From assembly GCF_012843435.1 (NCBI RefSeq), contig NZ_JABAFC010000004.1:1-64000 (forward strand): a stretch of DNA of 64,000 nt, read 5' to 3'. Below the pieces are notes generated by a model, which did not search any database, had not been told where the DNA came from, and was given only the letters and a program-made list of their open reading frames with translations. Below are positions 34,983 to 44,046 of this stretch, one piece after another (positions within the stretch are counted from its first letter, which is position 1; each line of letters starts with the position of its first letter). Source of the DNA: Psychrobacillus sp. BL-248-WT-3. Its GTDB lineage: Bacteria; Bacillota; Bacilli; Bacillales_A; Planococcaceae. A program made the position numbers and the translations under genes.

Positions 34983-35408
34983 TTGAGTAAAAAGTCTATA
35001 AAAAATGAGTTACCAGAAAACTATGAGGATCTTAAAAAAGCAGCTAACCGTACTGGAAGCTGGAGAACTCGTTTAAGTGCTGTTGAAGAGTTGGGAAATT
35101 ATAATACAAGCCAAGTGATTGATATACTAAAAGTAAGATTAGACCATGACCCAGTTTTTCAAATTCAAGAAGAAGCATATCGCTCATTGCTTGAGTTAGG
35201 GGAAGATGTCGTATTACCAAAGCGTAAAAAATTCGAATTGGTAAAAGGAGCAAATAAAGTATTTGTTCGTGTGAAAAAGAGCTTACCAAAAGATCATACG
35301 ATTGACGACTACTTAACTAAGCTAAAAAGAATGCGTATCGATGTATATGATGCGTATGAAGGTGAAAAAGGCTTAGAATGGCTAGAAGAAGAATGGAAAA
35401 AATTATAA
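34983..35408 (+). CDS. HEAT-repeat domain protein
   Basis: A 141-residue soluble protein with TTG start and AAAGGAG upstream. Residues 25-80 form two HEAT-like helical repeats (WRTRLSAVEELGNYNTSQVIDILKVRL, PVFQIQEEAYRSLLELGED). The remainder is basic (LVKGANKVFVRVKKSLPKDH) and ends in an acidic helix (LEWLEEEWKKL). HEAT repeats normally mediate protein contacts. It is monocistronic with its own terminator. Nothing nearby indicates a partner. Confidence 0.75.
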   Translation: MSKKSIKNELPENYEDLKKAANRTGSWRTRLSAVEELGNYNTSQVIDILKVRLDHDPVFQIQEEAYRSLLELGEDVVLPKRKKFELVKGANKVFVRVKKSLPKDHTIDDYLTKLKRMRIDVYDAYEGEKGLEWLEEEWKKL

Positions 35409-35419
35409 GGAATTCTGGA

Positions 35420-35447
35420 AAAGGTCAATTTGCATTGACCTTTTTTT
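35420..35447 (+). terminator. terminator of the HEAT-repeat gene
   Basis: AAAGGTCAAT pairs with ATTGACCTTT over a four-base loop, followed by Ts. Confidence 0.9.
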
Positions 35448-35466
35448 GTATATTTATGGATGAAAT

Positions 35467-35488
35467 ATTACAGGTGCCAGGCACTTGA
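35467..35488. repeat. dispersed palindrome, copy 7 (degenerate)
   Basis: Left half ATTACAGGTGCC intact; right half reads GGCACTTGAAA and no longer pairs fully. A decayed copy. Confidence 0.8.
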
Positions 35489-35543
35489 AATAATGTAAAA
35501 TAAACTATATAAATATAAAAAATATTTTGTTAGGAGGATTAGT

Positions 35544-37145
35544 ATGAATAAGCTTTTATGGGATACGCCAGATCGACTGCGTGAATTATTGTGTGAGCTT
35601 GTGAGCTGGAATAGTATTACGTTAACGGATGGAGAAAGGGAGTTTGCGCCTAAGTTAATAGAGAAGATTCGAGAGCTTGAATATTTTCAAACTCATCCGA
35701 GTCAGCTCCAGCTTCATGATGCAGGCTTGGGAAGACAGGTAGTGACGGCTTTATATAAGCATCCTTCTGCAACAGAAACGGTTGTTCTTATTAGTCATTT
35801 CGATACTGTGCAGACAGAAGAATATGGTACTTTGGAGCCTTTAGCTTATTTTCCGGAGGAGTTAACTAGAAAGTTAATGGAGAATCCTAGTGAGCTACCA
35901 GAAGATGCTCAGGAAGATTTGGCGACCGGCAAGTATTTGTTTGGCCGTGGAACGATGGATATGAAGATGGGATTAGCCTTACATATGCAGTTGATTGAAA
36001 AAGCTACTGTGGAAGAATGGCCAATTAATTTAATTCTTACAAGTGTACCGGATGAAGAGGTAAACTCTGCTGGTATGCGTGCGGCTGTTACTCAGCTAGT
36101 ACGAATTCGTGAAGAGTTTAATTTATCATATAAGCTGTTTTTAAATAGTGAACCTTCGTTTTCACAGGTGCCAAAGGATATTGACGAGTATATCTATTCT
36201 GGTACGATCGGTAAAATTATGCCCGCTGCGCTGTTTTACGGAAAGGAAACTCATGTAGGAGAGCCGATGAAAGGGATGACGGCTAACTATATTGCTTCTT
36301 TCTTAACACAGCGAATGGAATATAACCCTATATTTACAGAGCATGACCTTGGAGAAAGTACTCCGTTGCCAGTTTCTTTACAGCAAAAGGATTTGAAAAT
36401 GTCTTATTCAACGCAGACACCGTACCGAGCAGTTGCTTTGTACAACGTGTTTTTATTAAGAAGAACTGCTTCTGACATTATGGATCTGTTTGAACAGGTT
36501 GCGAATGAGGCAATGGACGCTTTAAATAAAACCTATCAAAAAATTTGTGAAAGGGAGCAGGTCCAAGGAATTGGACAGGTCAGAGTTTTGAAATATGACG
36601 AGCTGCTTGCGTATGCCAATAAAAAATTAGGGATAGAGGAAGTTCAAAGACTTAAGCAAGAAGTACTTGAGGAAGAGGAATGGGACGATCGTGAAAAATC
36701 ACTTCGAATAGTAGATAACCTCATGATTCAATGCCAGGAGCTTTCACCAGCTACCGTGTTGCTCTTTGCTCCACCATATTATCCAGCGGTTAACACATCC
36801 AAGGATCCACTGATTATAGAAGCGGTGGAGCTAATGAAGCAATCTGCACAAACCTTTAATAACACAATTAAGCAAATCCATTATTTTAATGGAATATGTG
36901 ATTTGAGTTATGTAAATTATGAGGACGATGGTAACGGCTGGACAGCATTTGAAAGCAATACACCAGTGTGGGGAGATACCTATGATATCCCATTCGAAGA
37001 TATGGCAAAATTAAAAGGACCAGTGCTTAACGTGGGCCCATTTGGCAAGGACCCTCACCAAAAAACAGAAAGACTACATATAGACAGTGCTTTTGTTGAA
37101 ATGCCAGTAATGCTAGAAACCCTTATTAAAAGCTTATACAAATAA
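35544..37145 (+). CDS. rocB: M20-family peptidase of the RocB type
   Basis: A 533-residue M20/ArgE-like metallopeptidase resembling B. subtilis RocB, encoded in arginine utilisation loci. Metal-site motifs are HFDTVQ near residue 91, GRGTMDMKMGLALHM (Asp/Met-rich M20 signature) near 133 and PDEEVNSAGMRAA near 171, with the catalytic Glu in DEE. Longer than a standard M20 peptidase (about 400), as is RocB. TAGGAGGAT precedes the ATG. No other arginine-catabolic gene is in the window; the proline dehydrogenase at 54.7 kb is the nearest related step. The exact reaction of RocB remains unclear. Confidence 0.85.
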   Translation: MNKLLWDTPDRLRELLCELVSWNSITLTDGEREFAPKLIEKIRELEYFQTHPSQLQLHDAGLGRQVVTALYKHPSATETVVLISHFDTVQTEEYGTLEPLAYFPEELTRKLMENPSELPEDAQEDLATGKYLFGRGTMDMKMGLALHMQLIEKATVEEWPINLILTSVPDEEVNSAGMRAAVTQLVRIREEFNLSYKLFLNSEPSFSQVPKDIDEYIYSGTIGKIMPAALFYGKETHVGEPMKGMTANYIASFLTQRMEYNPIFTEHDLGESTPLPVSLQQKDLKMSYSTQTPYRAVALYNVFLLRRTASDIMDLFEQVANEAMDALNKTYQKICEREQVQGIGQVRVLKYDELLAYANKKLGIEEVQRLKQEVLEEEEWDDREKSLRIVDNLMIQCQELSPATVLLFAPPYYPAVNTSKDPLIIEAVELMKQSAQTFNNTIKQIHYFNGICDLSYVNYEDDGNGWTAFESNTPVWGDTYDIPFEDMAKLKGPVLNVGPFGKDPHQKTERLHIDSAFVEMPVMLETLIKSLYK

Positions 37146-37146
37146 A

Positions 37147-37181
37147 AAAATAGACGCTCCTCTAACGGGGCGTCTATTTTT
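37147..37181 (+). terminator. terminator of rocB
   Basis: AAAATAGACGCTCC pairs with GGGGCGTCTATTTT, followed by T. It can also fold on the minus strand for the convergent chemoreceptor gene. Confidence 0.85.
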
Positions 37182-37194
37182 GTGTCTTCTGAAA

Positions 37195-37246
37195 ATATAT
37201 TACAGGTGCCATATATATTACAGGTGCCAGGCACTTGTAATAATAT
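37195..37246. repeat. dispersed palindrome, copy 8, with a duplicated left half
   Basis: ATATATTACAGGTGCC appears at 37195-37210 as a half copy, then again as the left arm of a nearly full copy (37211-37246) whose right arm GGCACTTGTAATAATAT has one change. The duplicated half suggests partial copying. Confidence 0.85.
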
Positions 37247-37259
37247 AAGTAAGTAATCG

Positions 37260-38972
37260 TTAGAGTTTAAATTTGTTTATGAGGTTGTGAAGTTGTTGTG
37301 CTACTTCGGATGTTTCAGCGGAATGCTGTGAAATCTCGTCTATAGAGGCAGAGGTTTCTTCTGTTACGGCTGAAATGGTTGTAGTCACTTGTTCAATTTC
37401 TCTTATAGATTCAGTTAGATTTTCGATAAGATCTACTACTTGCTTCGAGTTAGCAGCTTCCTCAGTTGTCATCTTAGATATCCTTGAGATTTCCTCTACT
37501 GTCTTCCCGACAGCTGTAGAGATATTCTGTAAAGATTGAGAAGTTTGCTGAACGGTTGCATTTCCAGTTTCGATTAGTTTGGTGCTGGTGTCCGTAGAGG
37601 TTACTACGTGTGAGATGTTTTCCGTTATCTCTTTTACGATTTCTTCTACTTGTTTAACCTCTAAGTTAGACTGTTCTGCTAGCTTGCGAACTTCTTCTGC
37701 TACAACTGCAAATCCTTTTCCATGCTCACCAGCACGAGCTGCTTCTATAGAGGCATTAAGTGCCAGTAGATTTGTTTGAGCTGCTATGCCGGCGATGGAC
37801 CCAGTAATTTGCTGTATTTTATTAGTTGCTTCGTCGAGCTTCACAATCATTGCGCTAGTTTCAATGGAAGCATTTCTTATTTTATTCATGTCTCGACTAG
37901 TTTCTTCGGCTTTCTTGAGGCCTTCTTGAGCAATCTGCATAGTGGTCATCGATTGTACCGAGCACTGGTCCGCAGTTTCCTTTGAATGCTGTAGGCCGGT
38001 AGCTAAATTATTTAAGATAACGGTTGAGCTTTCAGCAGATGCAGTACCCGTTGATATAGATGCAACATTTTCGCTCATATTATTGGCGATCTGATGCGCT
38101 GCTTCCTTCATTTCAATCAAAGAGGCTGTAGTTTCTTCTGCATTTTTCATTAATTGGGAGGAAGTGTTTTGAATCGTTCCAATCATCGTACGTAAGTTAC
38201 CAGCAAGTGTATCAAGCGTCCTACTTAAGTTTCCAACCTCATCCTTGCTTGAAAAATTTGTGTCTTTAACGGATAAGTTTCCTTTAGCAATCTCTTCAGC
38301 ATGAGCAATCAAAACAGATAAAGGCTTTGTTTTTCTTCTAATTAAAAGAAGAGTAACTATAGATGCTAACAATAAAGGAATAATACTTAATAGTAATCCT
38401 TTACTAACTACATCCCATGTTCTTTCAGAGACGATGTCCGCATTAAAATCTATTACACTAATAGCAACAATTTTTTTCGAGGGGTCATGATCCTCGAAAA
38501 TTGGAGCATAGCCAGACAAACGATTCATCCCAGCGTACTCATAGCTTTCTGAGTAGGTAGGGTGTCCCATCTTGACAAGCATATCAATCGCTTCTTGATC
38601 TATGTAAAATTGATCTCCTGCATTAAAACCAGTTTCTTTTAAGTTATCATCAGTAGCTAATAGGTTTCCTTCTAAGTCAATTATATATTGTGTCTCAAAA
38701 ATATCTTTATGAGCAGTAGTCCAGTTTAGCTGCTCACCTACGCTTTTAACGGCAGCAGTGTCTCCAGCAAGTATTTTATTAATATCTTCAGGTGTAATTA
38801 AACCAGTAGTAATATTAGCACAACCATATGCTTCAATCCCAGCTGCTTTGTAAAGTTCGCCATAGGCAGTTTTATAAGTAGCTACAGAAGTAATCGTAAG
38901 CATAACAATCATTACCCCGACGATAATTGTCCCGAGATGTAGAGTAAGTGTATTTTTCCATTTCAGTTTCAC
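37260..38972 (-). CDS. methyl-accepting chemotaxis protein
   Basis: A 570-residue chemoreceptor. Transmembrane helices at about 11-32 and 190-211 bracket an extracytoplasmic sensor (33-189) that looks like a single Cache domain ([29 protein letters not shown]). A HAMP domain follows (212-265) and then a long signalling hairpin. The CheA/CheW-contacting tip is [18 protein letters not shown] near residues 396-413, followed by [18 protein letters not shown]. No chemotaxis genes are adjacent, so it is an orphan receptor. AGGAGATT is the ribosome site. The ligand is unknown. Confidence 0.92.
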   Translation of the reverse strand: MKLKWKNTLTLHLGTIIVGVMIVMLTITSVATYKTAYGELYKAAGIEAYGCANITTGLITPEDINKILAGDTAAVKSVGEQLNWTTAHKDIFETQYIIDLEGNLLATDDNLKETGFNAGDQFYIDQEAIDMLVKMGHPTYSESYEYAGMNRLSGYAPIFEDHDPSKKIVAISVIDFNADIVSERTWDVVSKGLLLSIIPLLLASIVTLLLIRRKTKPLSVLIAHAEEIAKGNLSVKDTNFSSKDEVGNLSRTLDTLAGNLRTMIGTIQNTSSQLMKNAEETTASLIEMKEAAHQIANNMSENVASISTGTASAESSTVILNNLATGLQHSKETADQCSVQSMTTMQIAQEGLKKAEETSRDMNKIRNASIETSAMIVKLDEATNKIQQITGSIAGIAAQTNLLALNASIEAARAGEHGKGFAVVAEEVRKLAEQSNLEVKQVEEIVKEITENISHVVTSTDTSTKLIETGNATVQQTSQSLQNISTAVGKTVEEISRISKMTTEEAANSKQVVDLIENLTESIREIEQVTTTISAVTEETSASIDEISQHSAETSEVAQQLHNLINKFKL

Positions 38973-39191
38973 AATAGTAATCTCCTATTCTTTTTTGGCA
39001 AATAATAGTTAACCCTCTATTTATAACACATATATCCTATGGATAGATAGAGGAAAATAATAAGAATATTATAATTCATGCTAATAAATTAGGCATATTG
39101 TACTTATTTATTCAAATTTAAAACGGGAGGAGAGTCTTAGTATATTTTTCGGCTTGTAATCTTATTGTTACACAACTGTAAAATCACTAAT

Positions 39192-39216
39192 GTTTAAACC
39201 GTGTTAGTATGGGTAT
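39192..39216 (+). promoter_or_regulatory. perfect-consensus sigma-B promoter
   Basis: GTTTAA, a 13-base spacer, then GGGTAT. The transcript would begin near 39223, which rules out the ATG at 39209 (inside the promoter) as the start of the following gene. A TAGAGAAATTTTT word occurs twice in the leader (39217 and 39240). Confidence 0.8.
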
Positions 39217-39280
39217 AGAGAAATTTTTAACGAGAAAAAATAGAGAAATTTTTCAATACTTCTTTGGGGGAACATCAAAA

Positions 39281-39766
39281 TTGACTTCTTTGTTTAAAAA
39301 ACTAATCACGATCTTAACACTAACTCTAGTTTTAGCCATGGGAACATTTGCGGGAAATACAGAAGCAGCTAGCTCTGTAAAATCCAACGAAATAGTATCA
39401 AGTGCGAAAAGTCTAATTGGAACTAAATATCGTTATGGTGGCACAACGAAGGCAGGATTTGATTGCTCTGGATTTATTGGGTACGTGTACAAAGGTAAAG
39501 GTGTCTCTCTTCCGAGAACTGCTGCTGGAATGTACAGTAAAGGAACGCCAGTAAAAAAAGCTAAACTAGCAGTTGGGGATTTAGTATTCTTCAATACGAC
39601 TGGAAAAGGTGTTTCACATGTTGGAATGTTTATCGGGAATGGCCAATTCATTCATGCTTCATCATCAAAAGGTGTAAGAATCGATAAAATTAATGATCCT
39701 TATTACTGGGGTAAAAAATACGTAGGCGCTAAAAAAGTTGCTAACGTTCAAGTAGCTAAAAAATAA
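39281..39766 (+). CDS. secreted NlpC/P60 cell-wall hydrolase
   Basis: A 161-residue secreted peptidase. A signal peptide (about 1-30, ending NTEAAS) leads into one NlpC/P60 domain with the catalytic Cys in FDCSGFIGYV, His in VSHVGMFIG and a third residue in FIHASS. These enzymes cut D-gamma-glutamyl-diamino acid bonds in peptidoglycan. There is no SH3 or LysM binding domain, so it is a minimal enzyme. TTG 39281 is chosen: GGGGG lies upstream, the signal peptide then has normal length, and the earlier ATG overlaps the sigma-B promoter. A strong terminator follows. Confidence 0.87.
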   Translation: MTSLFKKLITILTLTLVLAMGTFAGNTEAASSVKSNEIVSSAKSLIGTKYRYGGTTKAGFDCSGFIGYVYKGKGVSLPRTAAGMYSKGTPVKKAKLAVGDLVFFNTTGKGVSHVGMFIGNGQFIHASSSKGVRIDKINDPYYWGKKYVGAKKVANVQVAKK

Positions 39767-39783
39767 TAAAATATAAATAATGT

Positions 39784-39818
39784 AACCGTTTCGGCTAATG
39801 AGCTGAAACGGTTTTTTC
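39784..39818 (+). terminator. terminator of the NlpC/P60 gene
   Basis: AACCGTTTCGGCT pairs with AGCTGAAACGGTT, followed by six Ts. Confidence 0.9.
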
Positions 39819-39844
39819 GTTGAAATGTAAATTTCTAGTTTTTG

Positions 39845-40234
39845 AAAGCTTTGTTAATGTTATTGGTTGATTTTGACAAACAATTCTTTTTTATAGTGAC
39901 TGTTAACATAAACAAAGGAACTTTCAAATGGCTATTAAGAATATTAAAAAGATGATGAAATAGGTGTTGGTGATAGTTTTTCAGCTTTGTTTATGCTTGT
40001 AAATTTATTAGCGCTTTATCGATGCTATAGCTGCTCCATTTATTGATTGGAGCACCAGACGGCGACTCCTACGGGATGAGTGAGACAGATAAGACCTCAC
40101 AACCACGCGCGTAAGCGATGGGTGGGGGCTTATCGCTCACCCCGAGGAAAGCGTCCGGCTGGTGCGAACAATCAATTCTACTCTCTGATCTAAGATTTCT
40201 TTGTATCATAAATCAACCCTACTCTTTAACATAG
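39845..40234. repeat. long inverted repeat, copy A, containing a REP-like structured element
   Basis: This region reappears in opposite orientation at 54291-54632 with high identity; copy A has an extra ~35 bases near 39856-39893. Inside it, 40041-40176 is a large hairpin: ATTGATT...GCACCAGACGG... at the left pairs with ...CCGGCTGGTGC...AATCAAT at the right. It contains GGCGACTCC and GGAAAGCGTCC, words shared with the element at 58320-58425. Its right end runs into the last codons and stop of the cdaR gene. No protein is encoded. Confidence 0.85.
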
Positions 40235-41318
40235 TCTTTTTTAATAACAAAGCTAACTGAAGTGCTAGGGCATCCTGAAAGTTAGTAGGATTATAACCTG
40301 TTACTTGTGCTATTTTGTTTAAACGGTAGGTGAGGGTGTGGCGATGAATCCCAAGTTCCTCAGCACAAGTAGAGAGCTGAAGACTGCAATCAAAATATTT
40401 CTGCAAGGTAGTTTGTAGTTTAATATCCAGTGGCTCTAGCATTTTTTTTGTATAGGTTTGAACCTCAAAGGAATCTTTGTTTTTAAACAGAGAGTAAATT
40501 TCTACCTCCTCGAAGGAAATGACTGGCTTGTTAGGATTCCCGTATTGAAGCGCGAGCTTGGCTGTTCGGTAGGCATAATGGACTTGCTCTAATAATTGCA
40601 CTTCTCTCCCTAGCCCAATGGAAAGAGAATAATATTTCTTTAGTTTTTCTGCTAATAAGGTAACTTTGCGAGTGAATGTTGTTTTATCCAAGCCAGAAAT
40701 TAAAATAAAATGCTCGCTCGCTTGGTAATGACCGACTAATATAGAATCTGTTTCTAGATAGTATTCTATTTCCTGAATAATATTTTGATAAGAGGAAGAC
40801 TCTGGATCTACCTCAAGCATCATTGCATAAAATGGGGCTTTGTTTTGAAAGCCTATTTTGTTGAGCCTTTCCTGTAAATATTTCTGGATTGGCTGTCCAC
40901 TCATTAATTCTTCGAAGACGAGCTCTTGTATTTTCCGCTTCCATTCTCTCTCGGAGACTATCAATGCTTGATGGACCATCATTTCAGTTGTTAACTGGAG
41001 AAGTGTTGCTATCTCCTCCAAGTCGGCTGGTTCTCCCGTTACTCCAATGATTCCGACTATTTCATTTTGATAGAATATAGGTAAATTAATGCCACACTTT
41101 GTTCGGGGAAAAAGATGATTATTATCCTTTGTAATCCTTAGTGGGGACTTAGTTTTAGCTACTTCAATAGCACCTTCATGTATATGATTTACTCTTAGCT
41201 CGTCGCCAGAGGCAAGTATGACTCCGTTTGTCTGCATAACGTTAATATTTCTATGAAGACGAAGCATAGTTTGCTGTACTATTTGTTCGGCTAATTGCTT
41301 GGTTATCAATTGAATCAC
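40206..41318 (-). CDS. cdaR: CdaR/PucR family regulator of glycerate use
   Basis: A 370-residue sugar-diacid-type regulator. The N-terminal diacid-recognition domain (1-135, with PRTKCGINLPIF and GIIGVTGEP) is followed by a GGDEF-like central part and a C-terminal PucR helix-turn-helix (about 315-365, CAEELGIHRHTLTYRLNKI). CdaR proteins sense glycerate or related acids and activate uptake and kinase genes, here divergently transcribed. The start AATTGAATCACCTC on the plus strand shows a GAGGTGAT SD. The last six codons are duplicated in repeat copy B. A palindrome between the genes is a likely operator. Confidence 0.87.
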   Translation of the reverse strand: MIQLITKQLAEQIVQQTMLRLHRNINVMQTNGVILASGDELRVNHIHEGAIEVAKTKSPLRITKDNNHLFPRTKCGINLPIFYQNEIVGIIGVTGEPADLEEIATLLQLTTEMMVHQALIVSEREWKRKIQELVFEELMSGQPIQKYLQERLNKIGFQNKAPFYAMMLEVDPESSSYQNIIQEIEYYLETDSILVGHYQASEHFILISGLDKTTFTRKVTLLAEKLKKYYSLSIGLGREVQLLEQVHYAYRTAKLALQYGNPNKPVISFEEVEIYSLFKNKDSFEVQTYTKKMLEPLDIKLQTTLQKYFDCSLQLSTCAEELGIHRHTLTYRLNKIAQVTGYNPTNFQDALALQLALLLKKTMLKSRVDL

Positions 41319-41356
41319 CTCAATGTATAAAAAACTAGCTGTTATAATACAGTTAA

Positions 41357-41375
41357 ATTATACAATAAGTATAAT
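41357..41375. promoter_or_regulatory. palindromic operator candidate between cdaR and the glycerate genes
   Basis: Perfect inverted repeat ATTATAC-AATAA-GTATAAT in the divergent promoter region, about 40 bases from the cdaR start. CdaR is the obvious candidate to bind it; this is inference. Confidence 0.5.
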
Positions 41376-41405
41376 GTAATCATTTTTTCTTTGCAATATA
41401 ATCTT

Positions 41406-41419
41406 TGTAAGCGCTTTAA
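41406..41419. promoter_or_regulatory. cre-like site (CcpA) upstream of glycerate kinase
   Basis: TGTAAGCGCTTTAA matches a catabolite-responsive element closely (centre AAGCGCTTT; the terminal CA is AA). It lies 16-30 bases before the kinase start, consistent with carbon catabolite repression. Confidence 0.5.
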
Positions 41420-41435
41420 TCGGAGGAGAGAATAT

Positions 41436-42572
41436 ATGAAAATTGTTATTAGTCCTGACTCTTACAAGGGTTCATTGTCAGCAACTGAGGTTGCTAGGGC
41501 TGTTTCCAACGCGATTCATGAGGTTGATCCATCTATTGAAACTGTATTACTACCTGTAGCAGATGGTGGGGAAGGAACGCTTGAACCCCTTGTCATTGCA
41601 ACTGGTGGAACATTTGTAACTGCAACCGTTCAAGACCCGTTAGGAAAACAAATAGAGGCGGTTTATGGGGTGTTAGGAGACAAAGAGACTTGTGTCATTG
41701 AAATGGCGAGAGCTTCTGGTTTGACTCTATTGTCGCAAGCTGAAAGAAATCCGCTAAAGACATCAACGTTTGGTACAGGTGAACTGATTCGTCACGCGCT
41801 CGATCAAGGATTCCGGAAGTTTATTGTTGGAATAGGGGGGAGTGCAACGAATGATGGCGGGGCAGGGATGCTACGTGCATTAGGGGTTGAATTTAGGAAT
41901 AAAGTAAAAGAAGAAATACAAGCTGGGGGAGGCTCTCTTGTAAATCTGGAAGAGATAGATATCAGTCGAATGGATAAGCGAATTCAAAGTTCACAGTTCA
42001 TACTAGCTTGTGATGTGGATAATCCTTTATTAGGCAAAAATGGAGCTACGGCTGTGTTTGGTCCACAAAAAGGGGTAACTCCACAAATGGAGGACCAGCT
42101 AGAGAATGGTTTAAAGAACCTTGCAAATAAAATAGCTGAAGTGAAAGGTATTAGGGTGCATCAGATGCCAGGTGCGGGTGCAGCTGGAGGACTTGGAGGT
42201 GCTTTTCTTGCTTTATTTCCTGTCCAATTAAAGCCAGGTATAGAAGTTGTCATGGAGTCCATTCAATTTGAAAAGCACTTAGAGGATGCAGACCTCGTCA
42301 TTACAGGAGAAGGTAAAACGGACAGACAAACTCTCTCTGGTAAGGCTCCGATGGGAGTTGCTGTTGCTGCAAATAAAAGAGGAATTCCCGTTATATTGCT
42401 CTCGGGCTTTATAGAGAAAGAAAGTAAAGTAGACTTGTCTACCTATTTTTCTAAGCTTGTTAGTATAGTAGACCATTCAGTAAGTGTGGAAGAATCCTTA
42501 AAAGACCCGATTCATTATTTAACTGTAAGAACTAAGGAAATAATGCAAGCCATTCTAAAGGAAGAGGTGTAA
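41436..42572 (+). CDS. glxK: glycerate kinase
   Basis: A 378-residue GlxK/GarK-type glycerate kinase, phosphorylating D-glycerate to 2- or 3-phosphoglycerate. SPDSYKGSLSA at the N-terminus, VADGGEGT, GIGGSATNDGGAGMLRALG near residue 130 and GEGKTDRQTLSGKAP near residue 287 are family motifs. ATG 41436 has GGAGGAG at the right distance, and the in-frame TTG at 41391 lies in the promoter region. Four bases separate it from the permease, so the two are one operon under CdaR and probably CcpA control. Confidence 0.92.
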   Translation: MKIVISPDSYKGSLSATEVARAVSNAIHEVDPSIETVLLPVADGGEGTLEPLVIATGGTFVTATVQDPLGKQIEAVYGVLGDKETCVIEMARASGLTLLSQAERNPLKTSTFGTGELIRHALDQGFRKFIVGIGGSATNDGGAGMLRALGVEFRNKVKEEIQAGGGSLVNLEEIDISRMDKRIQSSQFILACDVDNPLLGKNGATAVFGPQKGVTPQMEDQLENGLKNLANKIAEVKGIRVHQMPGAGAAGGLGGAFLALFPVQLKPGIEVVMESIQFEKHLEDADLVITGEGKTDRQTLSGKAPMGVAVAANKRGIPVILLSGFIEKESKVDLSTYFSKLVSIVDHSVSVEESLKDPIHYLTVRTKEIMQAILKEEV

Positions 42573-42576
42573 GGTC

Positions 42577-43920
42577 ATGTTGTTTTTAGTTATTTTGTTA
42601 GGAGTTGTTTTTGTTGTAGTGGCAACTGCAGTGTTCAAGCTACATCCCTTTTTGGCTCTATTAATCAGTGCCTTCTTTGTAGGTATTGCTTCTGGTATGC
42701 CGCTGCTAACTGTTGTAGAGAATGTTAACTCTGGCTTTGGCGGTTTGATGACGAGTATCGGGATTGTAATTGTTGCTGGAACAATCATAGGGGTTATTCT
42801 TGAAAAGTCTGGTGGAGCTTACCGAATGGCAGAGGTTGTCCTTCGTATTCTAGGTGAAAAAAGACCGCAGCTTGCCATGTCCATCATAGGGTTTATCGTA
42901 TCAATACCTGTATTTTGTGATTCTGGATTTATTATTTTATCAAGTTTACAAAAGTCATTAGCAAAACGTGCGAAGGTCAAGGTAGCATCTATGGCAGTAG
43001 CTTTGTCTACAGGACTTTATGCAACGCACACATTAGTGCCTCCAACTCCTGGACCAATCGCAGCAGCAGGGAATATTGGAGCAACAGATTATCTTGGAAC
43101 TATAATTTTGGTCGGTTTGTTTGTAGCAATTCCTGCCACTATCGTAGGTTATTTATGGGCCGTGAAGGTTGGGACGAAAATAGACGTGCCAGCGGATCAG
43201 GAAGATGCACTGGATTATGAAGAGGTTATTAAATCCTTTGGGAAAATGCCATCTACCTTTAAAGCTTTTTTACCAATCGTACTACCAATTTTATTAATCG
43301 GCACGGGCTCAGTTGCAGCGTTAGTTGGCGATGAATCAGGATTAACGAATTTCTTGAGATTCCTTGGTTCTCCAACTGTGGCACTATTGTTCGGTGTATT
43401 AGCTTCCTTCTTATTGCTACCTGAAATTAGTGAAAAAACGCTGTCTGGTTGGATTGGTGAAAGCCTTAAGGAAGCAGCACCAATTTTATTAATCACCGGT
43501 GCAGGAGGAGCGTTTGGTACAGTTATTAAAAACTCTGGAGTAGCAGAGCTTCTACAGGAAATGGACTTAGGGGTATTGGCTAACGGAGCATTATTCTTAC
43601 TAGTACCATTCCTTATTGCGGCAGCTCTTAAAACAGCACAAGGCTCCTCAACAGCTGCTCTAGTTATTACTTCATCACTAGTAGCGCCAATGTTACCAAC
43701 TCTAGGTATAGAGGGTGCATTACCGTTAGCGCTAGTTGTTATGGCGGTAGGAGCAGGAGCGATGACAGTGAGCCATGTAAATGACAGCTATTTCTGGGTA
43801 GTGACCCAATTTAGCGGCATGAAGGTTACTGATGCGTACAAAGCACAAACAATGGCAACTCTACTCCAAGGTATTACAACAATCATCGTTACAGCAATCC
43901 TTTGGTTTATATTTGTGTAA
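42577..43920 (+). CDS. GntP family permease (probable glycerate transporter)
   Basis: A 447-residue transporter of the gluconate:H+ symporter (GntP) family with 11-12 hydrophobic helices. Family text includes GFIVSIPVFCDSGFIIL near residue 110, LYATHTLVPPTPGP near 150 and AGAMTVSHVNDSYFWVV near the C-terminus. Known members carry gluconate, glycerate or related acids; coupling to glycerate kinase and CdaR points to glycerate. AGGAAGAGGTG inside the end of the kinase gene serves as SD. It is followed by palindrome copy 9 and a strong bidirectional terminator. Confidence 0.88.
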   Translation: MLFLVILLGVVFVVVATAVFKLHPFLALLISAFFVGIASGMPLLTVVENVNSGFGGLMTSIGIVIVAGTIIGVILEKSGGAYRMAEVVLRILGEKRPQLAMSIIGFIVSIPVFCDSGFIILSSLQKSLAKRAKVKVASMAVALSTGLYATHTLVPPTPGPIAAAGNIGATDYLGTIILVGLFVAIPATIVGYLWAVKVGTKIDVPADQEDALDYEEVIKSFGKMPSTFKAFLPIVLPILLIGTGSVAALVGDESGLTNFLRFLGSPTVALLFGVLASFLLLPEISEKTLSGWIGESLKEAAPILLITGAGGAFGTVIKNSGVAELLQEMDLGVLANGALFLLVPFLIAAALKTAQGSSTAALVITSSLVAPMLPTLGIEGALPLALVVMAVGAGAMTVSHVNDSYFWVVTQFSGMKVTDAYKAQTMATLLQGITTIIVTAILWFIFV

Positions 43921-43921
43921 T

Positions 43922-43976
43922 ATGTTACAGGTATGTCTAGGTCACCTATGTTACAGGTGCCAGGCACCTGTAACAT
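43922..43976. repeat. dispersed palindrome, copy 9, with an extra left half
   Basis: A perfect copy at 43948-43976 (14-bp arms ATGTTACAGGTGCC and complement around A). It is preceded by a partial copy, ATGTTACAGGTATGTCTAGG then TCACCT, at 43922-43946, a diverged palindrome in its own right. Confidence 0.9.
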
Positions 43977-43993
43977 TATTTTCAATCAAGTGA

Positions 43994-44042
43994 AAAACCC
44001 CATCTAGAACCGGTGCATTCGCCGGTGTTTAGATGGGGTTTT
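43994..44042. terminator. bidirectional terminator
   Basis: AAAACCCCATCTA pairs with TAGATGGGGTTTT, with an inner CCGG/CCGG hairpin. Ts on both strands let it serve the permease and the convergent SLH gene. Confidence 0.9.
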
Positions 44043-44046
44043 GAGT

